Part shown: piece by piece, positions 35,386 through 43,404 of the stretch
How the letters are laid out: each line of letters opens with the position of its first letter
How positions within the stretch are numbered: position 1 is the first letter of the stretch
Source: JAWPMV01 sp038527215
GTDB lineage: Bacteria > Bacteroidota > Bacteroidia > J057
NCBI GenBank assembly: GCA_038527215.1
Contig: JBCBGC010000018.1
Coordinates: 14,137-78,136 of the forward strand
DNA: 64,000 bases
Direction: 5' to 3'
The notes under the pieces: model-generated
What the model was told of the DNA's origin: nothing
The model's database searches: none
Seen by the model: only the letters and a program-made list of their open reading frames with translations
Program-made: the position numbers and the translations under genes

Positions 35386-35992
35386 GGCTTCGCAGCAGCA
35401 GGATGATTTTTCCTTTAGTGCTGCTGATATCCGTCGCAACCTCAAAAGTAGGGTAGGCCAGGATGTGGCTTATATCATCCGCCACAAAAAACTCGCCCTG
35501 CTCCTGAATCTGTTTTGGATGGCGGTTTTTGTTGGCCTGTATTTCTGGTTCCAAATACCCGAGCTCATCCTGCCGGTGTTGGTGATCAGCCTGGCTTTCC
35601 TGGTCATTATTTTTGACGTGGTGCGCTTTCTGCGGAACAGTCAGGCCATAGATCCCCAACTGCCCTTGCAGGCCTTTCTCAAGCAACAACTGGCTTTGGT
35701 CCAGGCGCAGGACCATCATAACCGGGAAAGCATGCCCCTGATTATGTGCCTGAGTTTTGTGGGAGGTTTTTGGGCGGGGCTGATCATCGAAGGTTGGACC
35801 TTTGCCAAGATGTGGGATACCCCCTTAATTTTTCTGATTATGGCCATGCTCACCCTGATCTTCTATCTTGTGTCTCGTCGGATTTCTTTTGCCGGACTTC
35901 AAAGAAGACTGGCTGGAAAGTATCTTGGAAAAAAGGCCCGCCTGGAAAGTTTGCTGGCCCAGTTAAGCGAGGACGAGGCCCCGAGCTTTTAG
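35360..35992 (+). CDS. Four-helix membrane protein overlapping the sigma-factor gene (possible sigma regulator)
   Basis: The 210-residue protein begins with a soluble N-terminal part (MELKDMLDKASQQQDDFSFSAADIRRNLKSRVGQD) followed by four transmembrane segments (about 44-64, 70-90, 125-145, 150-170) and a basic C-terminus. It overlaps the ECF sigma gene by 26 bases, so the two are translationally coupled. The cytoplasmic helical N-terminus could hold the sigma factor, as anti-sigma proteins do, but there is no ZAS motif. Role inferred from position. Confidence 0.7.
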   Translation: MELKDMLDKASQQQDDFSFSAADIRRNLKSRVGQDVAYIIRHKKLALLLNLFWMAVFVGLYFWFQIPELILPVLVISLAFLVIIFDVVRFLRNSQAIDPQLPLQAFLKQQLALVQAQDHHNRESMPLIMCLSFVGGFWAGLIIEGWTFAKMWDTPLIFLIMAMLTLIFYLVSRRISFAGLQRRLAGKYLGKKARLESLLAQLSEDEAPSF

Positions 35993-36010
35993 GTTTCTCT
36001 ACTGATCCAA

Positions 36011-36481
36011 ATGCTGAAAAAACTACTCGAAAAACAAGCCGTTTTTAGCGCCACCTTGAAGTTCCTGGCCTTCTTTGCCCAAAGGCCGGCTTTTGGGGGC
36101 TTTACTCGCTGGGCTACGGGCCTCTCAGCCAGATTGAATGTATCCCTAAACAAGCCCGCTTTCGCCCAAACTCCGGCCAAGCTGGCTGAAACCTGGCAAG
36201 CCTTGATGCCGCCCGATGGAAAGCAGTATTTTCCAGTCACCCTGCTAACTGAAGATACGGCCTATACGGAGATTCATGTAACCTGTCCCTTGCGGGGCAC
36301 CGGCCATGTAGCTGCCTGCCACAAGCTGATGCACTATGACCGGGAACTGATGCGCAAGGTCGGGGGTGAACTCATTGTCTTGGAATCTCAGTCCAATTCC
36401 GGCAAAGATTATTGCCGCCTGGCTATCCGGCCACAGGGTAAGGATACCAGCGATTTGAAACCGGCATTCGAAAAGGATTGA
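36011..36481 (+). CDS. Hypothetical protein with C-terminal Cys motifs
   Basis: The soluble protein has 156 residues. The C-terminal half reads TEIHVTCPLRGTGHVAACHKLMHYDRELMRKVGGELIVLESQSNSGKDYCRLAI, which resembles the cysteine-containing end of V4R-type or ATC-hydrolase-like proteins (three Cys and a GxxxC segment) without being diagnostic. It starts 18 bases after the membrane protein gene and probably belongs to the sigma-factor operon. Confidence 0.55.
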   Translation: MLKKLLEKQAVFSATLKFLAFFAQRPAFGGFTRWATGLSARLNVSLNKPAFAQTPAKLAETWQALMPPDGKQYFPVTLLTEDTAYTEIHVTCPLRGTGHVAACHKLMHYDRELMRKVGGELIVLESQSNSGKDYCRLAIRPQGKDTSDLKPAFEKD

Positions 36482-36557
36482 AGCGAACTGGCGGAAAAGC
36501 GGGAAAATGGGTATGTTGAGTTTGCAGCTGTACTATCTGTCTTCAACCAGCCAACCC

Positions 36558-37109
36558 ATGAAACTACCTTTCTTTTCCTGTCTGATTATTTGGGCCTTTA
36601 TCAACTATGTAGCTGCTCAGGACCATCAAGCCTGGGTCGCAGAAATCCACCAAATCCGAGATGATATTCAGGCCAGGCTCGCTGCTTGCGATACCCTGAC
36701 GAAGTCGGATGAAACGGGAGGGACCACCGCAGCAGGCTATACAAGAGCCTATTATCTGGAGGGGGAAATTCAACTGATCGAACAGCTAGGCTTTTATGAA
36801 AAGAGCCAAAGTCGACTAGAATTCTATTTCCTACGGGATACCTTGTGTTTCGCCTATGAGCGGCATGAATCCTACAATCGACCTGTTTATTGGGATCAAA
36901 CCAAAGCTCAAGAAGCAGGAGATACCGTGGTCTTTGACCCGGGACAAACAGTGCTTCTGGAGGACCGTTATTATTTTCGCAATAGAAAAATCTTCCTTTG
37001 GATTGATGCAGATGGCCAGGAAGGGAATTTGACCGATGGGACCAATAGCCTGATCGGTAAAGGCTTAATCGCTCACTGCTATAAAACTAAACGGGAGTTG
37101 GAGGAGTAA
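36558..37109 (+). CDS. Secreted hypothetical protein
   Basis: The 183-residue protein has a signal peptide (MKLPFFSCLIIWAFINYVAAQ). The mature part has an N-terminal helix (AWVAEIHQIRDDIQARLAAC) and beta-rich remainder ending FLWIDADGQEGN. Aromatic and acidic residues are frequent, and no catalytic motif is seen. A longer frame from 36507 lacks signal character at its start. Confidence 0.6.
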   Translation: MKLPFFSCLIIWAFINYVAAQDHQAWVAEIHQIRDDIQARLAACDTLTKSDETGGTTAAGYTRAYYLEGEIQLIEQLGFYEKSQSRLEFYFLRDTLCFAYERHESYNRPVYWDQTKAQEAGDTVVFDPGQTVLLEDRYYFRNRKIFLWIDADGQEGNLTDGTNSLIGKGLIAHCYKTKRELEE

Positions 37110-37147
37110 GGGGAAGATCCTATTTTGAAAGCAAAACCTACATAACC

Positions 37148-37594
37148 ATGATTCGAATTTACAAAATCGTTTTTGGGGCTCTTATGGAGCCTATCCGCTG
37201 GCTGCGCAAAGACCCTTTCCATTATCTTTCAGCTCCGCCCCATATTCTCCCTGATGCCAAAGTCCGCAATGCCTTGTCGCTGGGGCACATCCTGCCCACC
37301 ATGATCGGGGCCGTTGCCATCGGCGTTTTTATCATACCCCTTTTATCCGAATCCTACGCCCAAAGCCTGGAAAATAACGAGCCTATTATCACCCAAACGG
37401 TAGTGGCTGCCTTACTTCCCATGGCCTTGATCAGTGGTTTTTTCGTAGAGGTATTTCTGGAAAGCAGTAACAAAGCCTACAAAGCAGGTAAAAAGATGAG
37501 CCGGGAGGAGGCGTTGAGCTTTCGGAAATCGAAGCAGGGGCAGCAAGAACTCAAGGAAGAAATTCGCACGGTCAATGGAGAGGATTTGTTTTAG
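37148..37594 (+). CDS. Small membrane protein of unknown function
   Basis: The 148-residue protein has two transmembrane segments (about 50-68 and 84-104) between a basic N-terminus and a charged, lysine-rich C-terminus (AYKAGKKMSREEALSFRKSKQGQQELKEEIR). No family recognised. Its stop codon lies at the left arm of a bulged inverted repeat (37594-37694). Confidence 0.6.
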   Translation: MIRIYKIVFGALMEPIRWLRKDPFHYLSAPPHILPDAKVRNALSLGHILPTMIGAVAIGVFIIPLLSESYAQSLENNEPIITQTVVAALLPMALISGFFVEVFLESSNKAYKAGKKMSREEALSFRKSKQGQQELKEEIRTVNGEDLF

Positions 37595-37694
37595 GGCCGC
37601 TACTAGCTTTCTTTTTTATGAATTTTTTTTCAAAGCTCTTTAACCAACCCAAGGGTCATTTTAAAGCATGGATTGAGCAAAAGCTAGTAGGCCC
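37594..37694. repeat. Inverted repeat (15 paired bases) flanking a 30-codon frame
   Basis: GGGCC plus TACTAGCTTT (37594-37598, 37601-37610) pairs with AAAGCTAGTA plus GGCCC (37680-37694), with a two-base bulge. About 69 bases, including most of a short open frame, lie between the arms. It may be a MITE-like remnant, a long hairpin terminator or a regulatory structure. Confidence 0.6.
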
Positions 37695-37710
37695 CTTTAC
37701 GAAAGAATAA
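37618..37710 (+). CDS. Possible 30-residue microprotein
   Basis: A complete ATG-to-TAA frame reads MNFFSKLFNQPKGHFKAWIE and continues to QKLVGPFTKE. It is basic and amphipathic, like many small membrane-associated peptides, but no Shine-Dalgarno or family support is visible. It lies inside the inverted repeat at 37594-37694. It could equally be a chance frame. Confidence 0.25.
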   Translation: MNFFSKLFNQPKGHFKAWIEQKLVGPFTKE

Positions 37711-37852
37711 AAAGCAGTTGCATGAGGAGGAATCCCCCTGGCACTTCACCTTCGCAATTGTTCAATTCACCGTTTTTTTGCGGATAAATGTAAGCAGAGA
37801 AGTATACCTTCTACTGCTTCCAAACATTCAAATGCATTAAAACATCCTTCTC

Positions 37853-38389
37853 ATGATTTTCCTGCTTCTTTGGCTGGTCGGCTTATCGATTCAGCCTCCT
37901 GCACCGCTACCTGCTGATGAGACGCTAAAGACCTCAGACCAGGTTACGGTCTACGTCTTTCTCCACGAATCCTGTGTGATCAGCCAGTATTACACCTTAC
38001 CGTTGCGACGACTGCATAACAAGTATGCAGACGAAAACCTTCGCTTCATTGGTTTATTCCCCAATGCCTCTTCCCAACCCCAAAAGATGCAGGCCTTCAA
38101 GGCGGCCTACAAACTGCCCTTTGACCTGCAAACCGATCACGATCACGCCCGAAAAGAAGCCTTTGGCGCGACCGTTACGCCTGAGGTTGTGGTCTTCAAT
38201 GAGTCGCAGGGCAAAATCCTGTATCAGGGGAGAATAGACGATTCCTACGCTCGCGTAGGCAAGCGGAGACGGGTCAGTACCACCTCTGAGTTGGCGGATG
38301 TGCTGCACGCCCTGGCCAAGAATAAGCCCATCGAAGTGGCGAATACCCAGCCCATCGGTTGTTTCATCAGCAAAAAGAACCCTAACTAA
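37853..38389 (+). CDS. Thioredoxin-fold (redoxin) protein
   Basis: The 178-residue protein has an N-terminal hydrophobic signal segment. The redoxin fold is visible as VTVYVFLHESCVISQYYTLPLRRLHNKYADE, with a single active Cys (SCVIS, one-Cys), the LPFDLQTDHDHARKEAFGATVTPEVVVFNESQGKILYQGRIDDSY core and the cis-Pro in TVTPEV. Such redoxins often precede cytochrome c or copper-oxidase-like genes, as here (13 bases upstream of the next gene), and may deliver or protect metal or haem thiols. It probably acts in the periplasm. Confidence 0.75.
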   Translation: MIFLLLWLVGLSIQPPAPLPADETLKTSDQVTVYVFLHESCVISQYYTLPLRRLHNKYADENLRFIGLFPNASSQPQKMQAFKAAYKLPFDLQTDHDHARKEAFGATVTPEVVVFNESQGKILYQGRIDDSYARVGKRRRVSTTSELADVLHALAKNKPIEVANTQPIGCFISKKNPN

Positions 38390-38401
38390 CCACCCCTACC
38401 T

Positions 38402-39988
38402 ATGGAATTCAAGAAGCGCATCTTCCTATTATGGGTGGGCCTGAGCATGGCCTGGCCCATGCTGGCCCAACCCAATTTTAGCGAAGACATTGCCCCGATT
38501 ATTTATAATAATTGTACCTCCTGCCATCGTCCCGGCGAGATTGCCCCTTTTTCGCTCACCAACTACAATGAGGTCGTCGCCTGGGCCCCTACCATCAAGT
38601 ACGTTACCGAAATTAAATACATGCCACCCTGGCAACCCAGCCGTGCTTATAGCAACTTTGTCGGAGAAACGGGCCTGAGTGATAGCGAGATTCAACTTAT
38701 CGCTGACTGGGTCAATGCCGGTACGCCTCAGGGTGATCCGGCCCTCGAACCACCCCTGCCAAACTTTCCTTCTGGTTCTCAATTGGGAACCCCCGACCTG
38801 GTCCTGGAAATGGCTAAAGACTATTTTATCGAAGGCAATAATCAGGATGATTACCGGGTTTTTGTCCTCTCGACAGGCCTGACGCAGGATAAGGAAATTG
38901 CCGCCATCGAATTTCGCCCTGGCAATACCCGCGCCGTGCATCATGCGCTACTAGCCTATGAGGTCAATGGGGCCGCGGCGGCCAAAGATGCAGAAGATAC
39001 CACCTATGGGTACGAAGCCTTTGGGGGCTATGGGGTAGCCGTACAGGGGACCTTTACGGGCTACACCCCAGGCATTCAACCGCTGTTTTTTCCAGTGGGC
39101 ATCGGCACTACGCTACCTGCTGGGGCAGATTTGATCATGCAGGTTCATTATGCTCCGCTGCCTTCGGATGAGACAGATAAGTCGAAATTGAATATCTTTT
39201 TTAAAGAAGCGGCCGATCCTATCAGCCGGGAACTCCAGCGCATGCCGGTAACGCCCTTTGATTTGGACAATGGATGGTTTTCTTTCCGCATTCCGCCCGA
39301 TTCCATCAAGACCTTTCACGGCACCAAAAACATCACGGAGGATATCAGTATGCTCTCCGTCTATCCGCACATGCATTACCTGGGGAAAGAATGGCTGCTC
39401 TATGCGGTAACTCCTACCAACGATACCATCAACATCATTCATATTGAAGATTGGGATTTTAACTGGCAGGGCGCTTATACCTTTAATCGCATGAAAAAAA
39501 TTCCGCAGGGCTCGGTGATGCATATTTTTGCTACCTACGACAATACCAGTAACAACCCCTATAATCCCAATGTCCCGCCCCAATGGATGAGTTGGGGGGA
39601 AGGCACAGCAGATGAAATGTATTTGGTGGGAACCACCTACGTGCCTTATCAGACCGGAGATGAATTGATCGATCTGGGGGGAGATTCTACCCTGACCTCG
39701 GTGGATGAGTGGGTCAGTGCCGCCGGCGATCGTTTGTTTTTACCTTATCCCAATCCAACCCAAGGTGAGCTCAGTTTGCGCTTTTATCTGCCGGAGGCCC
39801 GCACCCTGGACCTGGATATAATCGATGCAAAAGGCGCGGAGGTACAATCTTTGATTCGCCAGGCCCCGTATGGCCCTGGGGAACATCGGCTAGAGGTGCA
39901 GGTCGGGGACTTGCCGGCTGGCCGTTACCTCTTGCGCATGCGCAATGAAAAGGCCATGTTGGCCCGGCCCTTGATCATCTCGCATTGA
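38402..39988 (+). CDS. Cytochrome c/copper-monooxygenase-like fusion with T9SS sorting tail
   Basis: The 528-residue protein has a signal peptide, then a haem c motif CTSCH (Cys38-Cys41-His42). Residues 125-415 resemble the two jelly rolls of peptidylglycine alpha-hydroxylating monooxygenase. AVHHALL (His180, His181) and QVHY (His249) could ligate CuH. HMH (His323, His325) and DEM (Met406) could ligate CuM. All six ligand positions of that enzyme class are present. The C-terminal 80 residues (YPNPTQGELSL ... AGRYLLRMRN) are a type IX secretion sorting domain. A copper hydroxylase with a fused electron-transfer haem on the cell surface is therefore likely. The substrate is unknown. It is paired with the redoxin gene upstream. 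Confidence 0.8.
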   Translation: MEFKKRIFLLWVGLSMAWPMLAQPNFSEDIAPIIYNNCTSCHRPGEIAPFSLTNYNEVVAWAPTIKYVTEIKYMPPWQPSRAYSNFVGETGLSDSEIQLIADWVNAGTPQGDPALEPPLPNFPSGSQLGTPDLVLEMAKDYFIEGNNQDDYRVFVLSTGLTQDKEIAAIEFRPGNTRAVHHALLAYEVNGAAAAKDAEDTTYGYEAFGGYGVAVQGTFTGYTPGIQPLFFPVGIGTTLPAGADLIMQVHYAPLPSDETDKSKLNIFFKEAADPISRELQRMPVTPFDLDNGWFSFRIPPDSIKTFHGTKNITEDISMLSVYPHMHYLGKEWLLYAVTPTNDTINIIHIEDWDFNWQGAYTFNRMKKIPQGSVMHIFATYDNTSNNPYNPNVPPQWMSWGEGTADEMYLVGTTYVPYQTGDELIDLGGDSTLTSVDEWVSAAGDRLFLPYPNPTQGELSLRFYLPEARTLDLDIIDAKGAEVQSLIRQAPYGPGEHRLEVQVGDLPAGRYLLRMRNEKAMLARPLIISH

Positions 39989-40002
39989 CGAGCGCTGAAC
40001 CC

Positions 40003-40510
40003 GTCGCCCTGGCTTCCAGCCGGTCATTTTCCTTCCCTCCGGATGATCATCCGGTAGCCAGAGCTTGCAGCTGTGATCTCCGTAACACTGGCTTCCAGCC
40101 GGTCATTTTCCTTCCCCCCGGATATCATCCGGTAGCCAGAGCTTGCAGCTGTGATCTCCGTAACACTGGCTTCCATCTGGTCAGTTTCCTTCCACCCCGG
40201 AGATCATCCGGTAGCCAGAGCTTGCAGCTGTGATCTCCGTAACACTGGCTTCCAGCCGGTCATTTTCCTCCCCCCGGATGATATCCGGGGGGGGGGGATT
40301 CATTCCGGGTACACCCGGTAGCCGCAGCTTGCAGCTGCAGGCTTGGACCGCGGATGCCATCCCCTCAGAAGAGGTCAGCAATCGCTGAGCAGGCCTGCGA
40401 TCCCGCAGGAAAATCCCATCCGCAGCTGCAAGCTGCGGCTACGGTTCCACCACGGAGGTGGATTCCAATGACAGCGAGCGCAGGGGAGACCATCCCCTGC
40501 CACCTGTGAT
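40003..40510. repeat. REP-like repeat block with 78-79-base tandem units and further palindromes
   Basis: Four units with a period of 78-79 bases carry GGCTTCCAGCCGGT, a CCGGATnATCATCCGG palindrome and AGCTTGCAGCTGTGATCTCC. They are followed by GCCGCAGCTTGCAGCTGC, CCACC/GGTGG and GCAGGGG/CCCCTGC hairpins and an 11-base G run near 40287. The gap between the monooxygenase-like and histidine kinase genes (39989-40554) holds nothing else. Short reading frames across it are artefacts of the repeat. Confidence 0.85.
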
Positions 40511-40554
40511 CACAGAAGCTTTCCCGGGATAGAGAAAAAATTGCATTTTTAGGA

Positions 40555-41586
40555 ATGAACCTAGTAAGCCGCCGTATCCATACCCTCTTGCCGATTGCGC
40601 TGGCGCTGATCTTGCCAGGGCTTAGCCTTTATGCCAATGCCACGGAGATTCAGATAGCTCCCCCCCGTCTGGTGGTGGGCTGGTTCCTTGCTTCGGCCTT
40701 GCTGTATGGCTGGTGGAAATTGATCTGGGAGCTCTGGGAATTTAAATCCTATCCCCGGAAAGCCCGTCTCATCCTGTTGATCTCGGTTTTTATCATCTTT
40801 ACCGCTGGCTTTTTTTATCGACTTAATGTGGAAGCCACGGGTCAGTTTAATCGCTACTATTTTTTTCGCATCGCTTTGGCTACCATCATGTTTTTAGCCA
40901 TCCAATACGCCATGCGGGCTCAGGAGAACATCGCGCGTCTACGTCTGGAGAAGGAACAAATTCAAACTGAGCATTACCGAACCCAGCTGAAAGCCATCCG
41001 GGCTCAAATTGATCCGCACTTTTTGTTCAATTCTCTCAATACCCTGCGATACCTGGTCCGGCAAGGGCATGCCCACGCCGAACCCTTTGTCATGAGCTTA
41101 TCTGATTTTTACCGACAAACCCTCAATCATCAACAAAGTTCATGTTTACCGCTTTCCGAGGAGTTGGAGGTGTTGTCCTCTTATCTGTTTCTGATGAAAA
41201 GCCGCAATGAGGAAGCGGTGCAGGTGGATATACAAGTAGATCCTGACCTCCAAGCCTCTCTCATCCCCACCCTGGCCTTGCAAACCGTGGTAGAGAATTG
41301 CTTTAAGCACAACAGCATGACCGCCAAAAAACCTTTACGGATTTCCGTCAGGGATGAACAAGGTTATATTGTGGTGAAAAATAATCGTCAACCCAAATTG
41401 AGGAAGCCAGCTTCTTCAGGATTTGGCCTGGAAACCCTTCGCAAAAGGTATGCCCTGATGAATATAGCGGATGGGGTGCAGGTTGAGGAAAATGAGGCTT
41501 TTTTTAGCACGAAACTAAAATTGATACGGGAACAACTTCTGGTACAGATTCCCCCGACCTCCATGGCCCAATTAAGGGAGTTGTAA
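40555..41586 (+). CDS. LytS/YehU-type sensor histidine kinase
   Basis: The 343-residue protein has about three or four N-terminal transmembrane segments (10-28, 38-58, 70-90, 103-120), a coiled coil (REQENIARLRLEKEQIQTEHYRTQLKAIR) and the His_kinase domain with phospho-acceptor His155 in AQIDPHFLFNSLN and an ATP-binding N-box VENCFKHN. It is the sensor of a two-component system with the LytTR regulator that follows 82 bases downstream. The stimulus is unknown because no extracellular sensor domain is present. Confidence 0.9.
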   Translation: MNLVSRRIHTLLPIALALILPGLSLYANATEIQIAPPRLVVGWFLASALLYGWWKLIWELWEFKSYPRKARLILLISVFIIFTAGFFYRLNVEATGQFNRYYFFRIALATIMFLAIQYAMRAQENIARLRLEKEQIQTEHYRTQLKAIRAQIDPHFLFNSLNTLRYLVRQGHAHAEPFVMSLSDFYRQTLNHQQSSCLPLSEELEVLSSYLFLMKSRNEEAVQVDIQVDPDLQASLIPTLALQTVVENCFKHNSMTAKKPLRISVRDEQGYIVVKNNRQPKLRKPASSGFGLETLRKRYALMNIADGVQVEENEAFFSTKLKLIREQLLVQIPPTSMAQLREL

Positions 41587-41668
41587 CCCGCGAGCTTCCT
41601 ATCAAACACTATGATAATCCAGCTTATTTTTTGTTCCTGATGCCACGTTTACCTTTCTCTCACGCTCC

Positions 41669-42421
41669 ATGAATATCCTGATTGTAGAAGACGAAGCGCC
41701 GATCGCTGCTTTCCTCAAAGAAATCATTGAGCAGGAGGGGGATTTTATGGTGACGGGAATTGCCGAGTCAGTTGAGGAGGCGGTTCGCTACCTGAGCAAG
41801 TACCAACATAATCTCGATCTGTTGTTCTTCGACATCCAACTGGCAGATGGACCCAGTTTTGAGATTTTTAGGCACATAGATGTGGTGGTGCCCATTGTTT
41901 TTTGCACGGCTTACAATGAATTTTCTTTGCAGGCCATCAAAAACAATGGTATCGATTATGTGCTAAAGCCTTTTAAGGAAAAAGAGATTCGCGAGGCGCT
42001 GGAAAAATATCGACGGCTCCGCGCCACCCTATCTCCCCGGCAGAGGCCAGAAAATTCCCTGGCCGGGCTGCTCCCACCCTCCTACCAAAAAAGTTTCCTT
42101 ACCCAGGCCAGGGAAAAATCCCTGGTCATCCCGGTTGAAGATATTGCCCTTTTTCAAGTCGCCCATGAAACCGTCTATCTCCACACTTTTGCCGGAGAAA
42201 AGCTCCCTCTTTTCAAAAGGATGGAATATATCGAGTCCGTTTGTGACCCGGTTCACTTTTTTCGTATCAACCGTCAGATGCTCGTCAACCGCTCGGCCAT
42301 ACAATCTTTTGAACCCTATTTTCAACGGAAGATTATCCTTCAGTTGAGTATCCCCCTGGAGGAGGGGCCGATAGTTAGCCGTCTGAAAGTAGCTGCTTTC
42401 AAAGCATGGTTGGAACAATAA
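41669..42421 (+). CDS. LytTR-family response regulator
   Basis: The 250-residue protein has a receiver domain with phospho-acceptor Asp55 (LLFFDIQLADG), Thr80 (VFCTAYNEF) and Lys100 (DYVLKPF). The C-terminal LytTR DNA-binding domain (about 150-248) contains IALFQVAHETVYLHTF and FFRINRQMLVNRSAI. It is the partner of the LytS-type kinase upstream and binds direct repeats near promoters. Targets cannot be seen. Confidence 0.9.
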   Translation: MNILIVEDEAPIAAFLKEIIEQEGDFMVTGIAESVEEAVRYLSKYQHNLDLLFFDIQLADGPSFEIFRHIDVVVPIVFCTAYNEFSLQAIKNNGIDYVLKPFKEKEIREALEKYRRLRATLSPRQRPENSLAGLLPPSYQKSFLTQAREKSLVIPVEDIALFQVAHETVYLHTFAGEKLPLFKRMEYIESVCDPVHFFRINRQMLVNRSAIQSFEPYFQRKIILQLSIPLEEGPIVSRLKVAAFKAWLEQ

Positions 42422-42484
42422 AGAAGGGGAATAAAGGTGAAAAATCAGTAACATGAACTTCCATCTACATATTTGCCATTTTCC

Positions 42485-43390
42485 ATGCCCCAAATCGACT
42501 TTATCGGAGACATCCACGGCCATGCAGATCGATTGGAAAGCCTTCTCCAACGACTCGGCTATGTTCATAAAAACGGTGCCTATCGCCACCCTGAGCGAAG
42601 CGTCCTTTTCGTGGGGGATTACATCGACCGCGGCCCGGACAATGTGCGGGTAGTGCGCCTGGTCCGGGAAATGGCAGATGCCGGAACGGCCATCGCATTA
42701 ATGGGCAACCACGAATACAACGCCATCCAGTTCAATACCCTGGGGCCTAAGGGGTATGTGCGGCCCCATTCCATCAAGAATTTTATCCAGCACAGTGAGA
42801 CCTTACGCCAATACCAGGGCAAGCAAGCCGAATATAATGAGGCGATTGCCTGGTTCCGTACCCTGCCGCTGTATTACGAAACCGAGGATTTTCGCGCCGT
42901 GCATGCCACCTGGGATCAGGAAGCCATTGCCGCACTGACCATCCACACCCAGGCAGGAGCTATCCCGGCAGACGCCTGGCAAAAAGCTGCCCAAAAAGGA
43001 ACGCCTTTTTATGATGCCGTGGATGTAAGCTGCAAGGGCATAGAAACCAACCTACCAGGAGGGCTTTCTTTTCGGGACAAAGACGGCACCGAGCGCCACC
43101 GTATTCGCCTCAAATGGTGGCTCAATCCCCAGGGGCGAAGTTTTCAGGAAATGAGTGTAGTAGAAGGCCTGGACCTGGCCGACCATCCTTATGAAAGCGC
43201 TTATGCCCGTTTTTATGGTACGGACGAAAAGCCAGTTTTTTTCGGCCATTATTGGATGAAAGGCCAGCCGCGTCTTATGTCTGCCAATGTCTGCTGCCTG
43301 GATTTTAGCGTCGCCAAGGGGGGCGTGTTGACCGCTTACCGCTTCGACGGGGAACGCACGCTGGATGAAGGGAAATTTGTGTATGTTTAG
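42485..43390 (+). CDS. Calcineurin-like metallophosphoesterase
   Basis: The 301-residue protein has all phosphoesterase motifs: DFIGDIHGHADRLESLL (GDIHGH), VLFVGDYIDRGPDNV, ALMGNHEYNAIQF and a C-terminal FFGHYWMKGQP. The GDxHG, GDxxDRG and GNHE blocks with these loops recall PP2A-like or Ap4A-hydrolase enzymes. It hydrolyses a phosphate ester with two metals. The substrate is unknown. It is followed after 14 bases by a hydrolase gene. Confidence 0.9.
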   Translation: MPQIDFIGDIHGHADRLESLLQRLGYVHKNGAYRHPERSVLFVGDYIDRGPDNVRVVRLVREMADAGTAIALMGNHEYNAIQFNTLGPKGYVRPHSIKNFIQHSETLRQYQGKQAEYNEAIAWFRTLPLYYETEDFRAVHATWDQEAIAALTIHTQAGAIPADAWQKAAQKGTPFYDAVDVSCKGIETNLPGGLSFRDKDGTERHRIRLKWWLNPQGRSFQEMSVVEGLDLADHPYESAYARFYGTDEKPVFFGHYWMKGQPRLMSANVCCLDFSVAKGGVLTAYRFDGERTLDEGKFVYV

Positions 43391-43404
43391 CAAAGCCCCT
43401 TCCC

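Noticed and set aside
40003..40280. Regular 78-79-base repeats considered as a CRISPR array
   Set aside because: The units are contiguous with no unique spacers, and each is a composite of palindromes; they match the REP-like family elsewhere in the window.
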